Below are positions 29,067 through 35,501 of a stretch of 35,501 nucleotides of DNA, in pieces. The notes under the pieces were generated by a model that saw only the letters and a program-made list of their open reading frames with translations, was not told where the DNA came from and did no database searches. Within the stretch, counting starts at the first letter, position 1, and every line of letters begins with the position of its first letter. The DNA lies in contig JALHMA010000008.1 of assembly GCA_022844265.1 (NCBI GenBank), positions 3,183-38,683 on the forward strand, read 5' to 3'. Source of the DNA: Saprospiraceae bacterium. GTDB lineage: Bacteria; Bacteroidota; Bacteroidia; Chitinophagales; Saprospiraceae. A program made the position numbers and the translations under genes.

Positions 29067-31589
29067 ATGTTCAAATATTTTCTGGTATTCGCTTTTTCGT
29101 TGCCCATGCTCCTGCAAGCCCAGCCTGTTTCTTTTACACCCGTCCACCAAAAAATACCCGTTTCCAACTGGACGTTCCGCCAGGCGCTTACCGGCGACTG
29201 GAAACCCGTGACGATTCCTGTCAGCGCGCATACGGCCCTGTTGCAAAACGGCATGATCGAAGACCCTTTTTACCGGGACAACGAAGAAAAACTGCAATGG
29301 ATCGAAAAAGAAGACTGGGAGTTTCAAACGACTTTCGATGTGTCGGAAACCATTCTTCAAAAGAAGCATATCGAACTGGTTTTTAGAAATTTAGACACCT
29401 ATACGCATATTTACCTCAACGACTCCCTGGTGCTGGAAACCAACAACATGTTCCGTACCTGGGAAGTGGACGTCAAAAAATGGCTCAAACCAACCGGCAA
29501 CCGGCTGCATATTTACTTTGAAAGCCCGATTCAAAAAGCGGCGGAAGACTGGAAAAACCTGGGATACGAATTGCCGGGAGGCGTGCGCACCATGTCGCGC
29601 AAAGCGCAGTTCCACTACGGCTGGGATTGGGGGCCGCGTTTTGTGGGCTGCGGTATTCTGGAGGTACCGGCCTTACGCGCCTGGGACGATATTCTGATTG
29701 AAAATATATTTATCACCACCCAGCGCTACACCCCGGAAGTGGCCAAAATGGTGGCCCGGTTCCGCTATCGCTCCGACTTTGCCGGGCCTGTCAGCGTGAC
29801 CGCCCGCGACGGACGCCGCGTGTCGATGGAAGACCGGAAATTCTCTGTCGGCGTTCACGAAGATTCTGTCACCTGGGAAGTGCCCAATCCAAAATTGTGG
29901 TGGTGCCGCGATCTGGGGGAGCCGCATTTGTACGATTTTACCGTGGAAATAAAAAAGGGAACCCGCGTGGTGGAAAAAGCACAGGTTCGCACGGGTATTC
30001 GCACCATCGAACTGGTGACTGAAAAGGATGGAAAAGGGGAATCTTTTTACTTTAAATTAAACGGGGTGCCTGTTTTTGCCAAAGGCGCCAACTATATCCC
30101 GCAGGATATTTTCCAGGACCGGGTCACGCCGCAGCATTATGAGCGACTGCTCGATGATGTCGTGGCTGGCGGCATGAATATGCTGCGCGTATGGGGCGGC
30201 GGTATCTACGAAGACGACATTTTTTACAATTTATGTGATGAAAAGGGCATTATGGTCTGGCAGGACTTCATGTATGCCTGCGCCATGTACCCGGGCAGCG
30301 GCAGTTTTTTAAAAACCGCTGCCAAAGAGGCGCTCGAACAAATCGAACGGCTCCGGCAACACCCCAGCATGGCCCTTTGGTGCGGCAACAACGAAAACAA
30401 CGAAGCCTGGAACCACTGGGGCTGGCAAATGCAGTTCAACGAATCGCAGCGCAAACAACTCTGGCGCGAATATGAAATTTTGTTCAATGACCTGCTGCCC
30501 ACCTACGTCGCCAACGATGGCGGCGGCATTCCTTATTGGGAAAGTTCGCCAAAGTTCGGGCGCTTTAACCCCAAATCGACTTCGGAAGGCGATTCGCACT
30601 ATTGGGGAATATGGCACGACGAAGAACCATTTGAGGCTTTTAACAAAAAAGTGCCGCGTTTTATGAGCGAATTCGGCTTCCAGAGTTTCCCCGAATGGCG
30701 CACCATTCAATCTTTTACCCTGCCGGAAGACCGGAAATTGGACAGCAAAGTGATGTTGCTGCACCAGAAACACCCGCGCGGCAATGCGCTGATCGCGGAA
30801 TATATGAAACGCGATTACCGGACGCCCGACAGTTTTGAAGATTTTGTATATGTGAGTCAGTTGTTGCAGGCGGAGGGTATGCGTACCGGAATCGAGGCGC
30901 ACCGGCGCAATAAACCGTACTGCATGGGCACGCTCTACTGGCAACTCAATGACGTGTGGCCGGTCGCTTCCTGGTCGAGCATCGATTACCTGGGCCGCTG
31001 GAAGGCATTGCACTATTATGTCCGCGAAGCATTCAGTCCGCTGGCTGCTTTGCCGATTGTGGAAAATGACAGCCTGATGATTTACGGCGTGAATGATTAC
31101 GCCACTTCGGATACGGTGATTTTGAAAATTCGCGCACTCACTTTTGATGGAAAAGTGTTGAGTGAAACCAGCATCCCCGATCTCGTCATACGCCCCGATT
31201 CGAGTATCCTGCTCTGGAAAAATGAACTGAAAAATGTCATTGACGGACGGAAACCGGAAAATGTTGTCGTCGAAATTGTGCTGAGCAAAGCGGATAATCA
31301 ACCCGTTTATCGCCGGCTTTTTTACCCGGCGTCGCCCCGCAAACAAAAACTGCCGCGGCCTGGTATCAACTGGGTGGCTACCCGCACAGAAAAAGGTTAT
31401 TCCATTGATATTCAAGCAGATAAACTGGCTAAAAATATACTCATCAGCACGGAGGCGGATGGATTTTTCAGCGATAATTATTTTGACCTCTTGCCCGGCG
31501 AACGCAAAACAGTTTTCTTCAGCAGCGCGTCGGCGCTCGACCTGCAAAAATCGTTTCAGGTAAAAAGTTTGGCGGATACCACGCATTGA
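29067..31589 (+). CDS. Beta-mannosidase, glycoside hydrolase family 2
   Basis: This 840-aa exported enzyme (signal peptide MFKYFLVFAFSLPMLLQAQ) should remove terminal beta-linked mannose from oligosaccharides. The GH2 plan is complete: an N-terminal sugar-binding domain (HIYLNDSLVLETNNMFRTW, then SRKAQFHYGWDWGPRFVGCG), an immunoglobulin-like domain, and a TIM barrel with MNMLRVWGGGIYEDDIFY and GIMVWQDFMYACAMYP. The acid/base is Glu443 in WCGNNENNEAW, and the nucleophile is Glu535 in FMSEFGFQS. YWQLNDVWPVASWSSIDY closes the substrate pocket. An ATG at 28992 is upstream of the promoter box and encodes no leader, so I reject it. No SusC/SusD pair or other polysaccharide-utilisation gene is adjacent. 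The ArnT-like gene starts 18 bp after the stop, so the two are probably co-transcribed. Confidence 0.93.
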   Translation: MFKYFLVFAFSLPMLLQAQPVSFTPVHQKIPVSNWTFRQALTGDWKPVTIPVSAHTALLQNGMIEDPFYRDNEEKLQWIEKEDWEFQTTFDVSETILQKKHIELVFRNLDTYTHIYLNDSLVLETNNMFRTWEVDVKKWLKPTGNRLHIYFESPIQKAAEDWKNLGYELPGGVRTMSRKAQFHYGWDWGPRFVGCGILEVPALRAWDDILIENIFITTQRYTPEVAKMVARFRYRSDFAGPVSVTARDGRRVSMEDRKFSVGVHEDSVTWEVPNPKLWWCRDLGEPHLYDFTVEIKKGTRVVEKAQVRTGIRTIELVTEKDGKGESFYFKLNGVPVFAKGANYIPQDIFQDRVTPQHYERLLDDVVAGGMNMLRVWGGGIYEDDIFYNLCDEKGIMVWQDFMYACAMYPGSGSFLKTAAKEALEQIERLRQHPSMALWCGNNENNEAWNHWGWQMQFNESQRKQLWREYEILFNDLLPTYVANDGGGIPYWESSPKFGRFNPKSTSEGDSHYWGIWHDEEPFEAFNKKVPRFMSEFGFQSFPEWRTIQSFTLPEDRKLDSKVMLLHQKHPRGNALIAEYMKRDYRTPDSFEDFVYVSQLLQAEGMRTGIEAHRRNKPYCMGTLYWQLNDVWPVASWSSIDYLGRWKALHYYVREAFSPLAALPIVENDSLMIYGVNDYATSDTVILKIRALTFDGKVLSETSIPDLVIRPDSSILLWKNELKNVIDGRKPENVVVEIVLSKADNQPVYRRLFYPASPRKQKLPRPGINWVATRTEKGYSIDIQADKLAKNILISTEADGFFSDNYFDLLPGERKTVFFSSASALDLQKSFQVKSLADTTH

Positions 31590-31607
31590 TAACGATCTTC
31601 GCGGCAG

Positions 31608-33320
31608 ATGAATGTGTTAAGATATAGTAGGAATCCCTGGGTTTGGCTGGCAGCCGGTTTGCTGGCTATTCTGGTTCGCGGTCTGTTGCTCGATGTGATG
31701 GATGTAGACGCCTCACAGTACGCTTCCATTTCCATGGAAATGATGCAAAACGGCTCCTGGCTCCAGGTGAAACACCGTTACGGCGATTACCTGGACAAAC
31801 CGCCGCTGCTGTTCTGGTCTTCAGCGCTTTCCTTTTTGCTGTTCGGACTCAGCAACTGGGCGTACAAATTGCCCTCGGTGCTGGCCGCATTGGCCGGTGT
31901 GTATGCCGTGTACCGTTTTTCCCTGCTGTTTTATACCGAAAAAACGGCCCGTCAGGCCGCATTCCTGCTGGCTTCTTCCACCGGTTTTATCCTGATTTGT
32001 AATGATGTGCGTACCGATACGCTGCTGCTCGGCACAACCAGCGTGGCTATCTGGCAATTGGCAGAATACCTGCAACACGGGCGCTGGAAAAACCTGATCG
32101 GCGCTTTTTTAGCCGTTGGTTTTGCCATGCTGGCCAAAGGCCCTATCGGTTTGGTGCTTCCCGCGCTGGCAGCCGGTTCACATTTGCTGTTGCAGCGCGA
32201 TTTCCGCGCGATTTTTCGATGGCAATGGCTGGCGGGTTTGGGTATCACGGCGCTGGTGTTGCTGCCCATGTGTTGGGGGCTTTACAACCAGTTCGACCTG
32301 CACCCGGAGAAACCGCTCAACGACCGCATCAGTACTTCCGGTTTGTATTTTTTCTTCTGGGAACAGAGTTTCGGACGCATCACCGGCAATAATATCTGGC
32401 GCAATGACGCCGGGCCATTCTATTTTTTCCACGTGTATGTATGGGCTTTTTTGCCCTGGGCGCTCTTGTTGCCCGCTGCCTTGTGGTTTCATGGCCGGAA
32501 AGCGCTGGGCAAAATGTTTTATTTCCGAAAAACCCTTTTGCCCGAAGCCTTTTCGCTGGGCGGATTTCTGCTGACGTTTATAGCGTTGTCGGCGTCCAAA
32601 TACAAACTGCCGCATTATATTTTTGTGACCTTGCCCTGGGCGGCAGTGCTGCTGGCTGCCTGGTTGAATGCGGAGGGGGACAAAAAAAAGGCGGAAGATA
32701 CCCCCTCGATGGTGCCTGCCGGGTGGGTAATGCTCGGTTACGCCGTTTTCCTCATTGCCCTCGCCGCTGCTTTTCTGCTGTTGGGTTTTGTTTTTCCGGG
32801 AAATCTGCCGGCCTGGGTCGTAATGCTTGCAGGTACTTCTTTTTTGCTGCTCCGCATCGTTCAAAACCCGTTAAAAATAGATTCGGACGTCTTCGTGCAA
32901 CGCGGCATAATGGTTGCCCTGCTCACGGGTTTTGCACTCAATTATCATTTTTACCCGCGTTTGTTGCCTTATCAAAGTACTGCGACCATCGGGCGTTATC
33001 TGCATGAACAAGGTATCCCGAAAGATAAAATTGCTTTTTTTAGGCGACACGGTCATGCCCTGGATTTTTACAGCCAAACCATCTCTCAAAGAATGGACAG
33101 CGCCGAACAGGTGCGCCAGACCGCCCGCAGTTTGGGTGAAGTCTGGGTGTACACCAATGAAAAAGGCAAAAACGAATTGAACACAGCAGGCGTACAGTAC
33201 GAAACGGTGTATGAAATGGGGCATTTCCAGGCGGCGCTGTTGAATGCCCGCTTTTTGAATCCGGCGACACGGGTGGGAAGTCTGGAGCCGGTGTGGTTGT
33301 TGAGGGTTGAGGGAGAGTGA
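31608..33320 (+). CDS. ArnT/PMT-family glycosyltransferase (GT-C fold)
   Basis: This 570-aa polytopic inner-membrane protein is a GT-C glycosyltransferase of the PMT/ArnT type. Such enzymes move a sugar from a polyprenyl-phosphate donor to a protein or lipid on the periplasmic side. The first periplasmic loop has the acidic motif VDASQYASISMEM near 35-46, followed by YGDYLDKPPLLFW, typical of the family. LAKGPIGLVLPA near 172 and KYKLPHYIFVTLPW near 325 are further family marks, and about 11-12 membrane segments precede a soluble C-terminal part of about 130 residues. Donor and acceptor are unknown. It starts 18 bp after the beta-mannosidase stop. A hairpin region and a broken dinD on the other strand follow. 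Confidence 0.88.
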   Translation: MNVLRYSRNPWVWLAAGLLAILVRGLLLDVMDVDASQYASISMEMMQNGSWLQVKHRYGDYLDKPPLLFWSSALSFLLFGLSNWAYKLPSVLAALAGVYAVYRFSLLFYTEKTARQAAFLLASSTGFILICNDVRTDTLLLGTTSVAIWQLAEYLQHGRWKNLIGAFLAVGFAMLAKGPIGLVLPALAAGSHLLLQRDFRAIFRWQWLAGLGITALVLLPMCWGLYNQFDLHPEKPLNDRISTSGLYFFFWEQSFGRITGNNIWRNDAGPFYFFHVYVWAFLPWALLLPAALWFHGRKALGKMFYFRKTLLPEAFSLGGFLLTFIALSASKYKLPHYIFVTLPWAAVLLAAWLNAEGDKKKAEDTPSMVPAGWVMLGYAVFLIALAAAFLLLGFVFPGNLPAWVVMLAGTSFLLLRIVQNPLKIDSDVFVQRGIMVALLTGFALNYHFYPRLLPYQSTATIGRYLHEQGIPKDKIAFFRRHGHALDFYSQTISQRMDSAEQVRQTARSLGEVWVYTNEKGKNELNTAGVQYETVYEMGHFQAALLNARFLNPATRVGSLEPVWLLRVEGE

Positions 33321-33367
33321 GTGGTTTTTCTGAGTTTATGGGTTTATGTAGTGGACACGGGTGCATT

Positions 33368-33431
33368 TAAGCTTGTCTCTTGGCAAAGCGCCAAGCTTAG
33401 TGACGGGGTGACTTGAAGTCACCCCGTCACT
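33368..33431. repeat. Two adjacent perfect hairpins downstream of the glycosyltransferase gene
   Basis: The first, TAAGCTTG...CAAGCTTA with an inner CTTGGC/GCCAAG stem, covers 33368-33399. The second is AGTGACGGGGTGACTT with its exact complement around a single G (33399-33431). The second hairpin overlaps the end of the broken dinD frame. It could terminate transcription from either side, but there is no T-tract. Confidence 0.85.
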
Positions 33432-33951
33432 ATACCACAGCAACAATTTTCTTCCGCAGGAGGAAGCGCTTCCGGCTGCACACCGCGTTCCTGTAATATT
33501 TTACGCACCGCCAGGTTGTTGTCGACATGTTCACGCTGGATAGCATGTTGCCCCTGCAAATTTTTATCAACCACATTGTGGCTGGTCAGTTCTGCTGCTT
33601 TTGGAAGGCAAAATAGGTTTGCGCAAAGGCGATTTCAGGTTTTTTAGTCGGGTCGCCGTTTTGTGCGATTAGATAACAGCCATAGCAGATGATAGCCATA
33701 TCGTCGATGCGGCGTTGGGCGCCTTTGGCGAGTTGGATCATTTTCCCGACGTCAGCAAAATGATGCTCCTCTTTTTCACCGGCGCCTTCGCAGGCATTTT
33801 TGGCCTTGTCAATGGCATAGAGAAAATTGCGCCATTCAGCATAACCAAGGATCACCTGGAGTTCGCGGGCGCTCCAACATTCAATGTCTTCGAGGCGGTA
33901 GCAAGCGGCTTCAAATTTGTGGAAGAGTTCGTCAATAAGTTCTTTTTTCAT
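33419..33951 (-). pseudogene. dinD: dinD-like gene, internally deleted and frameshifted
   Basis: The N-terminal 121 codons (33951 to 33586) match the DinD/BRO-like DNA-damage-inducible protein: WSARELQVILGYAEWRNFLYAIDKAKNACE, then HHFADVGKMIQLAKGAQRRIDDMAIICYGCYLIAQNGDP and QTYFAFQKQQ, then a stop. Downstream in another frame (about 33592-33419) lies a second stretch, KAAELTSHNVVDKNLQGQ, AIQREHVDNN and AVRKILQERGVQPEALPPAE. This looks like the C-terminal part of DinD-type proteins. The middle (roughly 100 residues or more in intact relatives of about 280 aa) is missing and the frame is shifted. The end then runs into a palindrome with CCC repeats at 33399-33431. I infer a decayed gene; the short N-terminal open frame might still be made. 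DinD-type proteins are linked to the SOS response and inhibit RecA in E. coli. Confidence 0.75.
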
Positions 33952-34239
33952 AAATGATAGCGTTGTTGCGATGATTGCAACAAAACTACAATTTGTTTTT
34001 TATATGGGAAATAGTGTTTTAAAAATAATTTGAGGGCGCGCTTGGGTGGGGAGGAAGCGGTGTTTTGTGTGAAGGTTGGCATCCTGCCTCCCGTTTGCCG
34101 GCATAGCCGGCGCGGATAAGCGGGCACGCGGCAAAGCCGACGCGCCAGCGCCACTCGGGTTAAGGGTTGGACAGCCTCGCGCGAACAGGGTTTATGAGCG
34201 GCCACCCTTTAAACCCATAAACTATAAACTCATAAACCA
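33952..34239. other. Gene-free gap with partial AAACTATAAACTC-type repeat
   Basis: About 290 bp with no supported gene. Near 34090-34145 there are GC-rich palindromic stretches (GCCGGCATAGCCGGC, GCGGCAAAGCCGACGCG). At 34185-34245 a GGGTTTATGAG word is followed by complementary CATAAACTATAAACTC words that reach the end of the gamma carbonic anhydrase-like gene. The AT-rich 33952-34030 part is probably the dinD promoter region. Confidence 0.6.
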
Positions 34240-34758
34240 TCACCCCCCCTTAAACCACCCCGAATACAACACATAATTATTCGCGATCCGCAGCACCTCG
34301 CCTTTGAATAATTCGGGGGTCATCTCTTTCACCCGCCGGGCTGGTACGCCTGCATACACACCGCCGGAGTGGCAAACGTTTTTTTCCAAAATAACGGCTC
34401 CGGCAGCAATCAGGCAATTTTCTTCCACCACCGCTTCGTCCATGATGATGGCGCCCATGCCGACGAGTACATTGTCATGCAGGGTGCAGCCGTGTACGAG
34501 CGCGCGGTGGCCGATGCTCACGTTGTTTCCGATGGTGGTACCACATTTTTGGTACGTACAGTGCAGAATCGCGCCGTCCTGTATATTGACCTTGTTGCCG
34601 ATGCGGATGAAATTCACGTCGCCGCGAACAACCGCCTGGAACCATACGGAGCATTGGTCGCCCATCACCACATCGCCGATGATGGTAGCGTTTTCGGCCA
34701 AAAAACAGTCTTCGCCAAATTGCGGGATGATGTCGTGACAAGGGAGAATTAGTGCCAT
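34240..34758 (-). CDS. Gamma carbonic anhydrase-like left-handed beta-helix protein
   Basis: The 172-aa protein is a trimeric left-handed beta-helix of the gamma carbonic anhydrase (YrdA/PaaY) type. Hexapeptide repeats run from about 20 to 140 (ENATIIGDVVMGDQCSVWF, RIGNKVNIQDGAILH). The three zinc-type histidines are present: His66 (AILHC), His84 and His89 (IGHRALVHG). This suggests a metal site, although many such proteins have little carbonic anhydrase activity. The C-terminal helix VKEMTPELFKGEVLRIANNYV matches the family. It is a cytoplasmic single-domain protein. The ATG at 34758 lies about 24 bp before an inverted repeat with CATAG words. An acyl-transferase of the hexapeptide type is a less likely alternative. 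Confidence 0.9.
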   Translation of the reverse strand: MALILPCHDIIPQFGEDCFLAENATIIGDVVMGDQCSVWFQAVVRGDVNFIRIGNKVNIQDGAILHCTYQKCGTTIGNNVSIGHRALVHGCTLHDNVLVGMGAIIMDEAVVEENCLIAAGAVILEKNVCHSGGVYAGVPARRVKEMTPELFKGEVLRIANNYVLYSGWFKGG

Positions 34759-34782
34759 AAACAGATATTTTGCTTGTGTTCT

Positions 34783-34881
34783 TTACCACATAGGACACAT
34801 AGAATATTTCACATAGAACACAGATAAGTTGACATCACTTCTATGTGTTCTATGTGGAAAACCTATGTACCTATGTGGTAA
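34783..34881. repeat. CACATAG-array inverted repeat overlapping the end of the VanZ-like gene
   Basis: The left arm starts TTACCACATAG (34783) and has further ACACATAG words. The right arm has CTATGTG words and ends CTATGTGGTAA (to 34881). The right end covers the last codons of the VanZ-like gene, whose stop TAG is the repeat's own TAG (ACC ACA TAG). A matching unpaired half array is at 21241-21280. Confidence 0.88.
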
Positions 34882-35266
34882 AAATATTACTCATTTTTAA
34901 TGACAGCCTGAAAAACAACCAACCCATAACAGCGCCGAAAGCATTGGCCAGCATATCGTCGTACTCATAAAACCGGCCCGGAATAAACGCATATTGCACA
35001 AATTCCATGAATACGCCATAAATGGTTGATAAACAAAGTACTATGATTTCTTTCCCGAAAGATAGCGGCGCCTGTCGGGTACGCGTATAGGCGCGCAGCA
35101 AAAGCCAGGTTAAAACGCCGTAGACAACAGCATGCGCCAGTTTATCCGCTGAAAAAAGATGAAAAGCGGGTAATTGAACGCCTGGCATCACAGAAAGTCC
35201 GGTAATAAACAACAACCACAAGAGGGCAGGCAGATAGGCTTTTATCATTTGAAACAGATTCGTCAA
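34871..35266 (-). CDS. VanZ-like membrane protein
   Basis: This 131-aa protein has four predicted membrane segments (about 10-28, 45-62, 75-97, 104-123) and the VanZ-like signature: FSADKLAHAVVYGVLTWLLL with the D-K..H pattern near 38-50, GVFMEFVQYAFIPGR with its E..Q near 88, and FYEYDDMLANAFGAVMGW near 99-115. VanZ gives low-level teicoplanin resistance in enterococci; chromosomal relatives in Bacteroidota have no established role, so resistance is not implied. The ATG at 35266 or the next one at 35248 (MIKAYLPALL) could be used. The last codons and stop lie inside a CACATAG repeat. Confidence 0.86.
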   Translation of the reverse strand: MTNLFQMIKAYLPALLWLLFITGLSVMPGVQLPAFHLFSADKLAHAVVYGVLTWLLLRAYTRTRQAPLSFGKEIIVLCLSTIYGVFMEFVQYAFIPGRFYEYDDMLANAFGAVMGWLFFRLSLKMSNIFTT

Positions 35267-35317
35267 AACAAGGACAAGGTATCTAAGTACTTCGTCAATA
35301 TTAGTTTAATTTCTTTG

Positions 35318-35368
35318 TAAATGCTTGATTATCAACACTGATAACCAATAACTGATAACGGATAACTA
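35318..35368 (-). repeat. AACNNAT-heptamer array (thioredoxin-flank family), after the SH3 gene
   Basis: Plus-strand reading: ATGCTTGATTATCAACACTG followed by AACCAAT, AACTGAT and AACGGAT heptamers. It lies 4 bp after the stop of the SH3-domain gene, in the same relation to that gene as the copy that follows thioredoxin (21731-21780). No complementary arm is near. Confidence 0.87.
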
Positions 35369-35372
35369 CTTT

Positions 35373-35501
35373 TCACATTACCCCCTTTCTTTTCATTTTA
35401 TAATAATGCACCCCTGCGCCGAATACCCAGCCATCTTTGCCGGATTTTGTTCGGATTTTCACCCAGTGATCCGTTACTTTTTCGAGGCCCAGGCTGATTT
35501 C
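35373..35501 (-). CDS. SH3-domain protein, C-terminal end only
   Basis: The last 42 codons of a minus-strand gene are present, and the frame is open to the edge of the window. The translation includes EKVTDHWVKIRTKSGKDGWV followed by FGAGVHYYKMK, which fits the last strands of a bacterial SH3 (SH3b) domain: W-V-K-I-R-T..G..GWVFG is the usual ending. SH3b domains bind peptidoglycan or other envelope parts, and in Bacteroidota they are often attached to exported proteins. Nothing is known of the missing N-terminal part. Confidence 0.75.
   Translation of the reverse strand, partial: EISLGLEKVTDHWVKIRTKSGKDGWVFGAGVHYYKMKRKGVM

Noticed and set aside
30309-31586. 425-codon minus-strand frame opposite the beta-mannosidase gene
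   Set aside because: It lacks domain motifs and mirrors the high-GC third positions of the real gene with clear GH2 catalytic residues.
29067-33320. Polysaccharide utilisation locus around the beta-mannosidase
   Set aside because: No SusC/SusD-like genes, other glycoside hydrolases or a regulator are adjacent; only an ArnT-like transferase follows.
34871-35266. Glycopeptide resistance gene
   Set aside because: A VanZ-like protein and a VanY-like peptidase 12 kb apart, without vanH/A/X or a two-component system, do not make a resistance cluster.

Overview
The window looks like a chromosomal segment of a Bacteroidota bacterium, probably near the Saprospiria/Chitinophagia. The reasons are a full-length sprA (type IX secretion translocon), two secreted proteins with type IX C-terminal sorting domains, a ribosomal protein THX gene, Bacteroidota-typical families (DUF4783, DUF2147, choice-of-anchor V, ABA4-like), no clear Shine-Dalgarno sequences, and several TAnnTTTG -7 promoter boxes. 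The rank is inferred; no 16S gene is present.

Layout. 1-3108: end of kdsA, murF, a convergent NlpC/P60 lipoprotein and a HAD phosphatase. 3325-6105: an SdiA-regulated-like beta-propeller protein and a type IX cargo protein. 6333-9665: comEC followed by a protein with four helix-hairpin-helix repeats, a likely DNA-uptake pair. 9798-11096: a glycine-rich RRM protein and a TspO-like membrane protein. 11228-21065, minus strand: an NTF2-like protein, a TolC-family protein and the 2580-residue SprA. 21428-25058: thioredoxin, VanY-like peptidase, a thioredoxin-fold redox protein, nadC and an ABA4-like membrane protein. 25264-28257: a small conserved protein, a choice-of-anchor V/type IX protein, a DUF4783 protein, ribosomal protein THX, a DUF2147 protein and tRNA-Gln. 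28271-33320: a peroxiredoxin homologue lacking the peroxidatic cysteine, divergent from a GH2 beta-mannosidase, then an ArnT-like glycosyltransferase. 33419-35501, minus strand: a broken dinD, a gamma carbonic anhydrase-like protein, a VanZ-like protein and the end of an SH3-domain gene.

The genes are mostly ordinary. The gaps between them are not. Nearly every long gap holds an inverted repeat whose arms are tandem short words, usually 7 nt (GTGAGTA, GGGATGA, AACNNAT, GTTTGGG) or 8-10 nt (GGTTGAT, GATATTG). Each site has its own word, but sites group into families with a shared core. In one family the core occurs in both orientations and shows a compensatory base-pair change. The arrays often begin inside the 3' end of the upstream gene and can provide its stop codon, and the other arm can run almost to the next start codon. 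One gap instead holds a 200-bp near-perfect palindrome resembling a miniature transposable element. This gap system is the most likely under-described biology here; its function (termination, mRNA ends, stop-codon backup, or selfish spread) is inference.
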